From positions 4,092,001 through 4,156,000 of the forward strand of contig NC_079516.1 in the NCBI RefSeq assembly GCF_000801105.2: DNA of 64,000 nt. Reading direction: 5' to 3'. The translations under genes were made by a program, and so were the position numbers. Under the pieces are notes generated by a model. The model did not search any database. It saw only the letters and a list, made by a program, of their open reading frames with translations, and was not told the origin of the DNA. Of the stretch, positions 49,833-60,406 are shown piece by piece; the stretch's first letter is position 1; every line of letters starts with the position of its first letter. This stretch comes from Raphanus sativus. Taxonomy: Eukaryota > Streptophyta > Magnoliopsida > Brassicales > Brassicaceae.

Positions 49833-50758
49833 CAAAGCGAGAGCCCCAAAAGATTTTTTTTCTTGTGTGGTTTCATTATTATTTTATTTAATTAAAATAA
49901 AACAAAAACTATTATTACTTTATTTATGCGATAATGGTTTTAGAATCCGGTTATATTTATTTTTGGATTTAGTAAAAAGTAGAGAAATTGCTAAGGGTTC
50001 CTTTAAACTTTCTTTGGGGATTTAATAAAATCCACTGTCATACATGTAAGTTTTAAATGTAGATGGGTTTGTAAAAAGTTATGGGGTTGATGTGGAAATA
50101 AAGTGATTAAGAAGGAGCGAAAATCAAGGAAAAAGAAAGGTATAAACCCGTGGGAAGGGAGTGTGCAGTCACCAGTTTTGTGAAAATTCTATGGTACGAT
50201 GACGTGTCATCCAGTTCAAAGGATTGGCCTTCTAGAACACCTTTTGTTCGGCTCGGCTCACATTATTTGATCGGCTCACTATGATTGTAATGATGACATG
50301 TCAATGATATAGCTGTATATATATTTTTTTTTGTATTATATGATTAGAGAATTGTTAATGTGAGTATTAGTACATGTTTTATGAAATTAAATCTGGTTAT
50401 TCAATGAAAAGGATGTAGTTTTTGAACAGTCAACTCTAACCATTATTTAAATGTGACAATAATGTTTGTTATGTTTAACAATGCCACCATATCGCTGATT
50501 ATAATATTTGTAGAATAATATATCCAGTTCCAAAAACAAAACCAAAAATGTGCTTCCAGAAGAAATCTTTCCAGCAAATCAACGGCTGAGAATAAAAAGC
50601 AAAACACAGTATCTTTTACAACAAAGAAAAATAAACGCGTCGACATATAAATATCAACGCATTTGATTCTAGAAGCTTTTTCTTGTCTTTGTCTACCAAA
50701 CTATTCTTTATTGCGTTTATAAATATTTAGGGTTGGATTAGTGTTCAGAAAAAGAGAC

Positions 50759-51320
50759 CCGCTTCTAGGATGAGATCTCTATTCTTTTCGATGAGACTCT
50801 CCGGTAGAAGGGGTGGTGACGATGAAGTTGGATGCGGATCCACTGCATGCCAAAAAGGTGATCCGGTGAAGCGCCGTTTGGTCAATGGTGGTTTTTAGCC
50901 GGAATGATTTGGCCGAAAGGACCCTTTATCTCCAATATTGTTGTTGGTGGTGGGTTGTCGTCGGCGTGTTGACGGAGACGGGATTCTCCGATTGGATCCA
51001 GTGGATGACGGGAACTGGTGACCGGAAGTCTTCACCGGCGTTTTCTTGGTTTCGGTGTGATGTCGATGACGCATGGTTCGTTCGTCGGAGATGAAGGACA
51101 CGTGGAGCGCTTCGCATCGTTTTCGGACGTGTGGTGGTGGGTGGCACCGCTTCAATTCTAATTGGGCTTGTAGACCCTTTTTTTTACTCTGCTTTTCGGG
51201 CTTGTTAATCTTTTCGTGCTTTTGGGCTCTGTGTTTGTTCGGTTGGTGTATGTTCGGTTGGGCTTGTTCTTTTTAGACTTGCTTTTGTATAATAAAATTT
51301 TCAAGACGGCAAAAAAAAAA
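50759..51320 (+). mobile_element. 5'-truncated retroposon (LINE-like) with 18 bp TSD
   Basis: A 562 bp insert ends in AATAAAATTTTCAAGACGGC plus ten A. GTGTTCAGAAAAAGAGAC is present without mismatch at 50741-50758 and 51321-51338. The interior is GT-rich and mostly 3' UTR-like, and no reverse transcriptase motif is left. It could be a LINE 3' end or a short retroposed transcript. Its tail differs from that of the LINE at 2907. Confidence 0.85.
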
Positions 51321-51473
51321 GTGTTCAGAAAAAGAGACAAAAGTGTCTCGCAAGAATATGTCGGTTGGGCCACGGGGATGGACAGGTCTTCTAGAAGAAA
51401 TCGAACCCAAAAACACAACGCATATACAAATTACAATATGATTTTGTCCGTAACACACTCCTTAATCATTGTT

Positions 51474-51491
51474 TTTTTTTGTGACGGGCTT
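51474..51491 (-). mobile_element. Micro-retroinsertion (reverse), AAGCCCGTCAC-A(7)
   Basis: ACTCCTTAATCATTGTT (51457-51473) and ACTCCTTAGTCATTGTT (51492-51508) flank 18 bp whose reverse complement is AAGCCCGTCAC plus an A-run. The 17 bp duplication has one mismatch. Confidence 0.75.
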
Positions 51492-51832
51492 ACTCCTTAG
51501 TCATTGTTCTGTGTTTAGTATAAACGATTGATTATTTTAGCTTCTTACTTACAATTTACAAATTATCATCCACTGCTGATTAGATGTTACAACAGAAGTT
51601 GTAAGAAATGTATTTACTTTGTCAACGCAAATGTTTTTGTGTGGAAAAATGATAATGAAAACTAACCATCTTTTAGTAAAAAAATAAAAGTAGATATGGC
51701 CTGTAAATTGTATATTTTTTAAAGTAAATTGTAGTTGATAGCAATCGGCATAGATTAACTATTTTATTAGTATCTGAATAATGGGAGTTGCCCTTTGTTA
51801 GTTACTTTTGCATATGACTCATTCTCAATGAG

Positions 51833-51859
51833 TAATCGTAGTTGTTCAAAAAAAAAAAA
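51833..51859 (+). mobile_element. Micro-retroinsertion TAATCGTAGTTGTTC-A(12)
   Basis: GACTCATTCTCAATGAG (51816-51832) and GATTCACTCTCAATAAG (51860-51876) flank the insert. The three differences in 17 positions are all transitions (C/T or G/A), as expected of an older insertion. Confidence 0.6.
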
Positions 51860-51976
51860 GATTCACTCTCAATAAGCATAAGCTTCTAGATGAGTGTGAC
51901 TGATACAAATAATAAGCAAAGCATACTATAGTGGTAAAATTTAAATGGATGAGTGGAATTCAACTGTGTTGGTTAT

Positions 51977-52159
51977 TTAACGTCTATACTTTTTAGTTTT
52001 TACAACAATAGCAAAATGATGAAGGTTTGATTATTATAATGGTCAATCCTTTAATTGTGTAATTTATGTGGGGGCTACTACTTCTTTTGGAGGACTCGGT
52101 GGGGGAGTCGTGTCTCGTGTGTTTCTTTTTACTATTGTTGTAAAAAGTATAGACGTTAA
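51977..52159. repeat. Foldback element or hairpin
   Basis: TTAACGTCTATACTTTTT...TTTACAACAATAG at 51977-52011 is the near-exact inverse of ACTATTGTTGTAAAAAGTATAGACGTTAA at 52131-52159. The arms are about 29 bp, with a small loop-out in the left arm, around a ~120 bp centre containing a G-rich stretch. It could be a MITE lacking clear target duplications, or a transcribed hairpin. Confidence 0.6.
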
Positions 52160-52261
52160 CTTTTTTTCAAAAAAACATGAAGATTAACAAATTATAATTC
52201 TGTTACTACCATTCCTTCTTTCATGTAGATAGTTTATTAATTATAGTCATTTAGTACGTGG

Positions 52262-52335
52262 ATATGGTGTTGGCTGTAGCAACTCTAAGTTGATAATCAT
52301 ATTCTTGCGAGGTCATTGATTCGAGTGCCAGTTAA
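52262..52335 (+). mobile_element. Possible tRNA-derived SINE remnant
   Basis: GGCTGTAGCAACTCTAAG could be a decayed A box region, and GTCATTGATTCGAGTGCCAG resembles a B box with spacing like a tRNA head. No clear A-tail or duplication was located. The reading is tentative. Confidence 0.35.
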
Positions 52336-53158
52336 GATATGTAGATTAGTGTTTTGGCTTATTTTGATAAAATAATTAAACAAGAAGTAACAACGTAGCT
52401 GAACAAACCAATAACAATGTGTATGATAGAGAGACAAGTCGGTATGAAGCTAGCTGGCAGGCCATGTGCTTAACTGAAAAGTACTCAACTTCGTTACAAG
52501 TTAAGTTTTATGCTCAATCAAACTATTCTAATTATGCGATTCTTCAAATCCGTAATCAATTGGGAATTTTAAATTACTGGGGGAATTGGGCTAAATCGTA
52601 GTGAGGCAGGTATATCGAGTCCACTCCAGTTCAAACATTTTGGCAAAGAATCGGTTCCCTAACTCTCATGGTGATTGACTATGTCAACCACGACATCAAT
52701 CTAATGGGCCAATTTGGGTCAAATCTACTGTTTGGCCCACTGGGGGTTTCAATTGAGGTCACATCTTTGAGAGTTGACCTATTGGCATGATTTCACTCGT
52801 TTTTTTCTTTTTTGCTTAAATGACTTCACTCGTTGCTTAGTTTTTCTTTTTAATTACCCTTAAGATACTATTATTTATTTTGTACTATAAGTTGAAAATT
52901 AGTTGAAAAGGAGCGTTGAGTTTGAAAATTGGTAACAGATACAAAAACAATTTATTGATATGGAGTATTTTTTTGTTGTTGTTCGAAAGCAATTTATTAC
53001 TACAAGATTTATTTCCGACATTCGCGGGGTTATAGATAGACAAATAGGCTGGATTTCTCGAGGGGAAATGGGAACTGTCGTAAAAGTCTAAAACGGCGCC
53101 GTTGTTTATGCCTTCTTCTACGTTAGAAAAAAAAAGAGAATAATAGGAGAGAACAAAA

Positions 53159-53177
53159 GTTGCTCAAAAAAAAAAAA
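53159..53177 (+). mobile_element. Micro-retroinsertion GTTGCTC-A(12)
   Basis: GAGAGAACAAAA at 53147-53158 recurs at 53178-53189, with GTTGCTC plus 12 A between. The insert is almost identical to that at 19201, which is inserted in unrelated sequence. Confidence 0.7.
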
Positions 53178-53508
53178 AGAGAGAACAAAAAAAAAAACTT
53201 CGTTTTCTTCAAAACTGATGAAAGATTTCAATTTTTTTTAAAAAAAATTCAACGCAGAACGAAACTTCCTCGCTAGTGCTCTTCTACTAGCATCTGAGAT
53301 CTAAAGGACTTCCATGGACTACTATATTACTACTCCATCTCTTGAAACCGCCACTTGACTTCTCCTTTCTCTTCACCAGATCACAACAAGAAGAGGAAGA
53401 ATACTAGAGAAAACCCTCAAAGTCAGTTTCTTATCAGAGGATCTGGTTTCTTGCTACTTCTCTGTCTGACCCCTCCGTTGCCTGTGCAAGGTTAAAGTTT
53501 GTTTTCTT

Positions 53509-53528
53509 TTTTTTTTTTTTTGGTCAAC
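53509..53528 (-). mobile_element. Micro-retroinsertion (reverse), GTTGACC-A(13), perfect 18 bp TSD
   Basis: GTTAAAGTTTGTTTTCTT is present identically at 53491-53508 and 53529-53546, flanking a T-run plus GGTCAAC. It lies in the 5' leader region of CAX2, just right of a possible splice donor at 53488-53492. It is the clearest member of the set. Confidence 0.85.
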
Positions 53529-53572
53529 GTTAAAGTTTGTTTTCTTAAAACCAAGTTTCTGTCTGTTTTCGG

Positions 53573-53630
53573 ATTCATGGAGTTTCTATTTAGTTAGAAA
53601 AGTTCATGGAGTTTCTATTTAGTTAGAAAA
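53573..53630. repeat. Tandem 29 bp duplication in CAX2 leader
   Basis: A 29 bp unit starting TTCATGGAGTTTCTATTTAG is repeated exactly twice. It is close to the micro-insertion at 53509, so this leader has been remodelled recently. Confidence 0.8.
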
Positions 53631-53844
53631 GTATCATTCTTTTTGGCAAGTTTACTCAGTAAAGTGCTGTGCTTTTAGTATATAAGGGAAGTGACAAGTG
53701 TCTATATATCCCCACAAGACTCTTACCTTAATTCTATTTAGTTACAAACTTCAGATCTCACACAAGAAGTTTCTTTACACAGGTTGCATCAGAACCAGAC
53801 GCTGTTTTGTTTATTCCATGTTCCGGTAGCACGGCACGGAGGGT

Positions 53845-56133
53845 ATGAGTCATTCTAAAGTCCCAACTCTTATTCAAGCACATGTTGAAGTAAGTTTCAC
53901 ACCAACATAACAACACTCATTTTGATTTTTTTTTTTTTTTTGGATTGCCAAAGATTTTTATAATGTAAACAGATGGGGTCGGTTGATGAAGCTGAGCACA
54001 AAAGCCAAGATGCCAACAAGCAAACTAAAGAAGCTTCTTTGATGGAGCAAGGTTCGCTTTCTCCAAGTTTCCCTCAACACACCACCACTAAGTCACCAAA
54101 GAACACCGTCCCTAAGAGCATCAAGATCGTTATCTTTTCTAACAAACTCAATCTGTTACTACCTTTCGGTCCTCTAGCTATATTGGTCCACTACTTGATA
54201 GACAGTAAGGTGAGTGTACTAATACTACTAGTTTCATCTCGCTTGTCTAAGTGTTAAGACTCTCTTTTGCCTGGCTCAGGGGTGGGTGTTTTTACTAAGC
54301 TTAATAGGTATTACACCATTGGCTGAGCGTCTAGGATATGCCACAGAGTAAGCATACAACTTAAAAACCATATCATCATCATCATTCTGTTTTTGTGAGA
54401 GAGACTTATGTGTTAAAGTGTTGGCTTTATTTGAAAACAGGCAACTAGCTTTTTACACTGGCCCCACTGGTATGAACTTGCTTCCTCTTCTGAAAACATT
54501 CAGTTTCTATTTTATTTCTTTTTTTTTTTGACATGTTACAAATTTTGCAACAGTTGGAGGACTCCTAAACGCTACGTTCGGGAACGTGACAGAACTGATC
54601 ATATCTATCTTCGCTTTGAAAAACGGGATGATACGTGTCGTTCAGCTGACTCTGTTGGGATCCATTCTCTCCAACATGTTGCTTGTGCTTGGCTGCGCTT
54701 TCTTCTGCGGTGGGCTTGTGTTTCACCAGAAAGACCAAGTCTTTGACAAGGTTAGTAGTGTCTATAGCTTCTTTGTATCATTTTTTTTTTTTTGAATTAT
54801 ACAGAGATATCATGGCCGTACAGAAGTAGTCTAGTCTACGTGGTAGACTAGTCACGTTGCCACGTGTCGGTCGCTTTTGTTTTATTGCTATTGTTTCTTT
54901 CTTGTGCATACAGGGACTGGCGGTTGTTAATTCAGGATTGCTTTTGATGGCTGTAATGGGGATACTGTTCCCTGCTGTTCTTCACTACACGCATAGTGAG
55001 GTTCATGCCGGATCATCGGAGCTGGCCTTGTCGAGGTTTAGCAGTTGCATAATGCTTATAGCCTATGCTGCTTACCTTTTCTTCCAGTTGAAGAGCCAGT
55101 CTAGTTCTTACAGCCCTCTTGAAGAGGTTTGTTTGTCTTGTCTGCCACCAGTAGTTGATTCCTTTGTTCAAAACATTGACATATGTGATGTAGGAAACAA
55201 ATCAGAACGAGGAAACTTCTGATGAAGATGAAGAACCTGAGATCTCAAAGTTGGAATCTATCATATGGCTATCAATCTTGACTGCTTGGGTCTCTCTTCT
55301 CTCTGGCTATCTGGTTGATGCCATAGAGGTAGTAATCAACTTGGCCCTATTTGCTAGAGTATTTTGCTTGACAATCACCACAACATGTAACTGTTTTATC
55401 TCAGGGTGCATCGGTGTCTTGGAACATACCAATAGCTTTTATAAGTGTCATTTTGCTTCCAATTGTTGGGAACGCAGCGGAGCATGCAGGGGCTATCATG
55501 TTTGCCATGAAAGATAAACTGGTAGGCAGAGTTTGTAACATCTATAGATAGACTTATTCATCATTCTCAGTTTGTCTTGAGACACTTGTTTTTAAAACCT
55601 CTACAGGATTTGTCATTGGGGGTGGCTATTGGTTCCTCTATCCAGATTTCAATGTTTGCGGTATGTAACATGAACATACATTGCAAAAGCGCTAACAAGG
55701 CTTGTTGGATAATCTCTGTTGATGTTTTGATACGGTTAGGTCCCGTTCTGTGTGGTGATTGGATGGGTGATGGGTGAACAGATGGACCTTAATTTCCAGC
55801 TTTTTGAGACGGCGATGCTATTCATCACCGTTATAGTAGTAGCTTTCTTTATCCAGGTGGGTAAAAAGATGTTCATTGAAGGCTTGCATTGAACCAATAA
55901 CTGATGGATGGATGGATCTCTCTGTATGTACATATATATGCAGGAAGGGACATCGAATTACTTCAAAGGGTTGATGCTCATTCTTTGTTATTTGATAGTA
56001 GCTGCCAGTTTCTTTGTACACGAAGATCCTCAACAAGGTTAGTTGGTTGGTTCTCGTGATTGCATTTAACAAGAACAGTCTGATGCATGCTTTGTTCTTT
56101 TTTTTTGTTTGTGGGTTAGATGGAGGTATATAA
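53845..56133 (+). CDS. CAX2: CAX2-type vacuolar cation/proton exchanger
   Basis: Twelve exons (53845-53889, 53973-54209, 54280-54347, 54441-54469, 54554-54750, 54914-55126, 55194-55328, 55405-55521, 55607-55660, 55740-55856, 55944-56037, 56120-56133) give 439 residues. The two antiporter repeats carry GNVTELIIS (~136-144, c-1) and [10 protein letters not shown] (~330-339, c-2), the cation filter motifs. They are separated by an acidic loop ([13 protein letters not shown]). About 11 hydrophobic helices are seen. CAX2 moves Ca and Mn into the vacuole against protons. The first exon ([15 protein letters not shown]) joins in frame to a second ATG that also makes a good start, so the N-terminus, known to be autoinhibitory in CAX proteins, could vary. 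The likely counterpart is At3g13320 (from memory). Confidence 0.93.
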
Positions 56134-56719
56134 GCCCAGTGGAAGAGTCTGGTGTTGAAGGAAGTTGGATCTTAATTTAAAAGCTGATGATCTTCAGGGA
56201 CACGAAGTGTTGAGGAGATATCTTATAATATAAACCTTGATTCAAATTTGGTTCCCACAAACTTGAACCTGTTGGACGTTTTGAAAGTTTTGAAACGGAA
56301 CAAAGTGAAGGTTTATAAATGAAAGACTCTTGATGATTTAGAAGGTTACAAGTTTTGTTAATCTACAATGATTGAACATTTTGTTTCTTTCTTGTGCTAT
56401 ATACACCAGATACATGGCATTGCTGTTGATTTTTTATTCTCCATTTTGAGTGACAGTGAAAATTTGTTTGAAGATGAGATGGGGTTTGAAGAGTTATATT
56501 AACTGTTATTGTCTTTTGGCCAAAAAAAGGAACTTTCCAAGCCAATGTAGATTTTACAGGTGTAGGTTCTACAGACACATGATCCGGCAACCAGATGTAT
56601 GACATTACATTACCACCTGATGTTATGTCAAACTCAGATATATGGTTGATTCTAAAAATTATTTCCAGCTGGGTTCGCATCTTAATAATTTACTTTATAG
56701 CACGAGACGAACAACAAGA
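56134..56719. other. 3' flank of CAX2
   Basis: CAX2 3' UTR and AT-rich spacer. No further feature was recognised before the tRNA gene. Confidence 0.5.
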
Positions 56720-56791
56720 GTCGTTGTAGTATAGTGGTAAGTATTCCCGCCTGTCACGCGGGTGACCCGGGTTCGATCCCCGGCAACGGCG
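56720..56791 (+). tRNA. tRNA-Asp(GTC): tRNA-Asp (GTC)
   Basis: A 72 nt cloverleaf. Acceptor GTCGTTG pairs with CAACGGC, the A box is TAGTATAGTGG and the B box GGTTCGATCC. The anticodon loop CTGTCAC between CCCGC and GCGGG gives GTC. There is no intron. A T-run at 56797 can end transcription. Confidence 0.97.
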
Positions 56792-56913
56792 CATCATTTT
56801 TTATTTCCTTTAATGGTTGGTCACCACGCATGTGCAAGGATAAAAGATGAGCTCATACAGCAACCGGTGAACTCAAAGATATAAATGATGTGTTGTGCAA
56901 ATGCTAGTAATTA

Positions 56914-57102
56914 GTGTTTTGTTTTGTTTTGTTTATGTCTCCTCATGTCTGCTCTTCTAAAGGTTGGTTCAAGATGTGTGCAGAAAGAGCCGGTTCAGTG
57001 ACTGGATTAAGACATTGTAGTGTGCCTCAACTGGACCCAGGTTCGAAGTTGGTTTGGGATGCAGGGATCATTATTGCTCTTGCTCTGTTTGGTGGCTGGT
57101 GA
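56914..57102 (+). CDS. Doubtful small ORF with hydrophobic end
   Basis: 62 codons. The part MCAERAGSVTGLRHCSVPQ...SKLVWDAGIIIALALFGGW is less AT-rich than its flanks and ends in a possible membrane helix. It could be a small gene, an exon relic of a lost neighbour, or chance. No family was recognised. Confidence 0.2.
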   Translation: MFCFVLFMSPHVCSSKGWFKMCAERAGSVTGLRHCSVPQLDPGSKLVWDAGIIIALALFGGW

Positions 57103-57356
57103 GTCTTGTCTTGTGTTTGTGGTTGCAGGAACTCAGAGTGTTAAAAATCCTTTAGGATATGGAGATGCTTTTAACTAAATTATAGTACCTCTTGATAATT
57201 ACAATTCGATTAAAAAGCTTACATTACACATCTAATAAATTATTATTCATCCTTGTATTTTTATGCCCGAGCAAACTCAACTAGTCATTACAAACAATAA
57301 CTGAAAACAAAAATGTTTGGTAAAAAACAACATGAACACCAACATGAACCGCTTTT

Positions 57357-58734
57357 TCAGGTTGGTATAACTAATCGTGAAGCAGGAGAGGATTGGTGGA
57401 GCAGTAACCGAAGTATAGAGACTAGCAAGATCAGCTGCGTCAAGAAATACAAACCGGACTTGCATGTTTTCCCTAACATGTTCCCACGGTTCGGTTCAGG
57501 ATCTCGAGTCACAGAATGTTGTACCTTCTTCGGTTGTTCTTTGAGTACTTGTAGTGATGATGATGCACTCAGAGAACTCGTGAGCATCAAATGCTGGATT
57601 TCAGCTTCCATCTTTCTCTGGAAAATGCCTTCAAGTTCAGATTCGATCATCGAGTTTTCGAGTTCATGGATCTTGGCTTCCTTTGCATCCAGATCAGCTC
57701 TAGCTTCCTTGAGTTTGTGTTGGAGATGTTTTACCTTCTGCTTCAAGATCAGTACCTGTGATCCTGAATCAACTTCATCAATGTTCGAATGTTGTGGTAT
57801 AGATTCCTTACTCAGCTCCTGGAAACTTTGAACCTCTGCAAAAATGTTTCACTCGCATAGTTAGTTTTCGGGTATATTACGCGTTTCCAACTTAAAACCA
57901 ATCGGTGATCAGTGTATTGACCATATTGTCTCGTTGTGTGGGATACTTTATCTCTAATAAGTTTAGATACATCATTACATCATGTATTGAGAAGTATGGT
58001 TTTGTGTGCAAACCTTTCCAAAGGGCTTCCTGCAGAGCTGCAAGACATCTGATAGAATCTGCAATGTGATCCTTGTCTGCCGTCCAATAATGTTCGTTCT
58101 TCTTCTTATTATGACTCTCATCTCCATCTTCATCTTTTCCTCCGTTCTCGCTTCTGCTATATGTCTCAACTTGGTCCCTAGCTTGACCTTCTGCTATATG
58201 GTTCCCAGAGCCACTAGAAAACACAAAATCACTATCCGAATCTACTATGCGCTTTTCGCTTCCATTCTTGATGGTATCCCTCCCTTGGCTACCACCTGAA
58301 ACAATCTTCCCTCCTCCTCCGCTATGCTCTTCACTCTTCTCAAAACCTTGGCCTACGTTAAACATAAAACCTGGAGCCGGACTAAATCCGTTGACTACAC
58401 CTGGGAGAAGATGATGATGATGATGCACAGCCATATTCACAGATCCAACAGAGCATTCTTCGCTACCTTGTCTTGCTTCAACCGAAGACATGTCTACATG
58501 TTTAGAAGGAGGGTTCACAAGACCAGTCAAATTACGCTTCAGCAATTTACTACTACCATCGTCAACAGGCGCAGCAGCAGCTTCGTCTTTCACAGGAGTA
58601 TCCCTCTTGATCCTTCTCCATTTCTTCAAACCGAAACCTTTTCTCGTCGAACTACCCGGAGATTCAACCTTTAAGCTGTCAACGCTGCTGGATCTTTGAG
58701 GTGATCCAATACCATTTACACTCTCTTTGTCCAT
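57357..58734 (-). CDS. WIP3: WPP-domain-interacting protein (WIP3-like KASH protein)
   Basis: Two exons (58734-58014, 57835-57357) give 399 residues. The polar N-terminal part has a basic patch (KGFGLKKWRRIKRD) and a five-His run. A coiled coil follows (~265-330, LKQKVKHLQHKLKEARADLD...). A single membrane helix (~372-388, YFLTQLILLVSILRLLL) is followed by a short lumenal tail ending VIPT. Plant WIPs sit in the outer nuclear envelope, hold RanGAP there through its WPP domain, and bind SUN proteins through a C-terminal xVPT tail. Here the ending is VIPT rather than the VVPT I recall. The likely counterpart is At3g13360 (from memory). Confidence 0.88.
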
Positions 58735-59109
58735 AGTGATCTGTGATTCGTAGCTTTTAAGGAAAAAAAAAAACCAATCAAGACATCAGAAACAAAATCT
58801 GAATGCTTTAAGAATTGATTAGACGAACTATGATGAACCAAATGAGAGAAGCTGCTAATCAAATAAATTCAATTGAGATAAAGCGAAAGAGCTTATTACC
58901 ACTAAGACAATCATTCAAAGAAGGCTTCCCTTAGACATCAATGGGGTCATACGACGGAGAAAGACGCCGACATTATTGAGGTTGAGTTTAAATTATTACC
59001 GGAAGCGATTCTTTTCTTTTCTTTTCTCTGCGTACTATTCGGAATAATAATTAAAGGAAACGAAATGATTTATTAGTGGACGAAGAAAAGGAAACAAAAA
59101 TAAAACATA

Positions 59110-59797
59110 TCTATCTTATTAAAACAGAAACATTCGGTTGGACCTAACATTTATTTTGTAAGTTTTTAAATTAAATACACCTTTATACTTTATAGTTAAA
59201 CATACATTAAATCACTAATGTTCCTTTCTTTCTACTACTATCCATGTTTCCAAACAATATACTTATTTTTTTATAATACTATCAATGTTTTCAAACAATA
59301 TACTTATTTCTTTATACTACTATCAATGTTTCCAAACAATATATTTTTTATACTACTATCAATGTTTCCAAATAATATAATAACTAATCTTAATGATTTT
59401 ATATCTATCATTTTCTCTTTAAAATTTTGTAAAACGTCATAATTTCATAAATTGCAAAATAGTAAACTTTAAAATTTCGATTATAAGATTACAAATTATG
59501 AAACTTTTACAATTTAAATCCAATTAGATTACATATCGGTCATCCATTAGTTCAATCGGTTAGTCTCGGGTTTTAGTGATTTTTTAATATGAATATTTTA
59601 AAAACATAAATTGAATTGTCATATCTCCGGATTAACCGGTATAATCACAATCGGGTTGAATTTAAAAATACTGATTTAAATACAAAAATATTTTAAATAC
59701 ACACTCTTTAAAAATTACCAAAATATTTGTTAAATTATTAGTAAATTTTTTCATCGTAAAATATCCCGCGTTTCAAAAACGCGGGTCAAAATCTAGT
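59110..59797 (+). mobile_element. Complete non-autonomous Helitron
   Basis: Starts TCTATCTTATTAAAACAG at 59110, after A. It ends with a perfect 9 bp stem (CCCGCGTTT-CAA-AAACGCGGG, 59765-59785), then CAAAATCTAGT to 59797, followed by T. The A/T insertion dinucleotide is intact. The element is 688 bp, AT-rich and has no coding. It separates WIP3 from SKS11. Confidence 0.92.
59232..59378. repeat. Minisatellite inside Helitron
   Basis: About four units of 36-41 bp, each containing CAATGTTTCCAAACAATATA and TTTATACTACTAT. The last unit is shortened. The array lies wholly within the Helitron at 59110. Confidence 0.8.
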
Positions 59798-60406
59798 TAC
59801 TATTACAAAAAGAGAATAATGGATTCGATAGTGGTGGTGAAAGATGGTGCGAAGCACCCGTGGGATCCACATGACGTAAACCCCACTGCGGACAGCTGGA
59901 TGATGTCCGATCTGGAACTGGAAGTACAACATTGTCGGAATTGTATAGTAAACGTGTAATATATGAGCCCATTGTAACTTCTTCAGGTCTCGTGTCTGAA
60001 GATATTGAATGTTGTATAGCGAGGGCCCAAATCACTGGCCCATATGGCCCACTATCAGAAAACAATCCAACAGAACAAATAAGATCTCTGCTTATTTCAT
60101 GGAAGATTATGGATTCATTACATAAGATACAAAAAGTGAAGAACAAAGACAAAAGAAGATTAATGCGTTTTTTTATAAATGAACAAAAAATATTTATGAG
60201 ACAGACATACGTACATTTCAATCTCAAGCATATACAAATAAACTATATAATTTTCAAAATCAATTTTGTAATATTAAATTAATTAAAAAGACCAAAAAAA
60301 CAAGAAAATTGATCCGTTGGGTAGACGTGGGGCAAAATGTCGCTCTCAACGATCAAACCAACAGAAAAATCTAAACTCTTTTGTTATTGTTTTGTTAAAA
60401 TTAAAC
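59798..60406. other. 3' flank of SKS11
   Basis: Non-coding DNA between the Helitron and the SKS11 stop. A GC-richer piece at 59820-60070 shows no conserved frame. Confidence 0.5.

Larger units (their letters stand above)
49835..53844. other. Intergenic, retroposon-rich
   Basis: No host gene was seen between the J-protein gene and CAX2, apart from the CAX2 leader (about 53230-53480, CT- and AG-rich, with possible leader introns). The stretch hosts the retroposon, foldback element and four micro-insertions listed separately. Confidence 0.6.
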
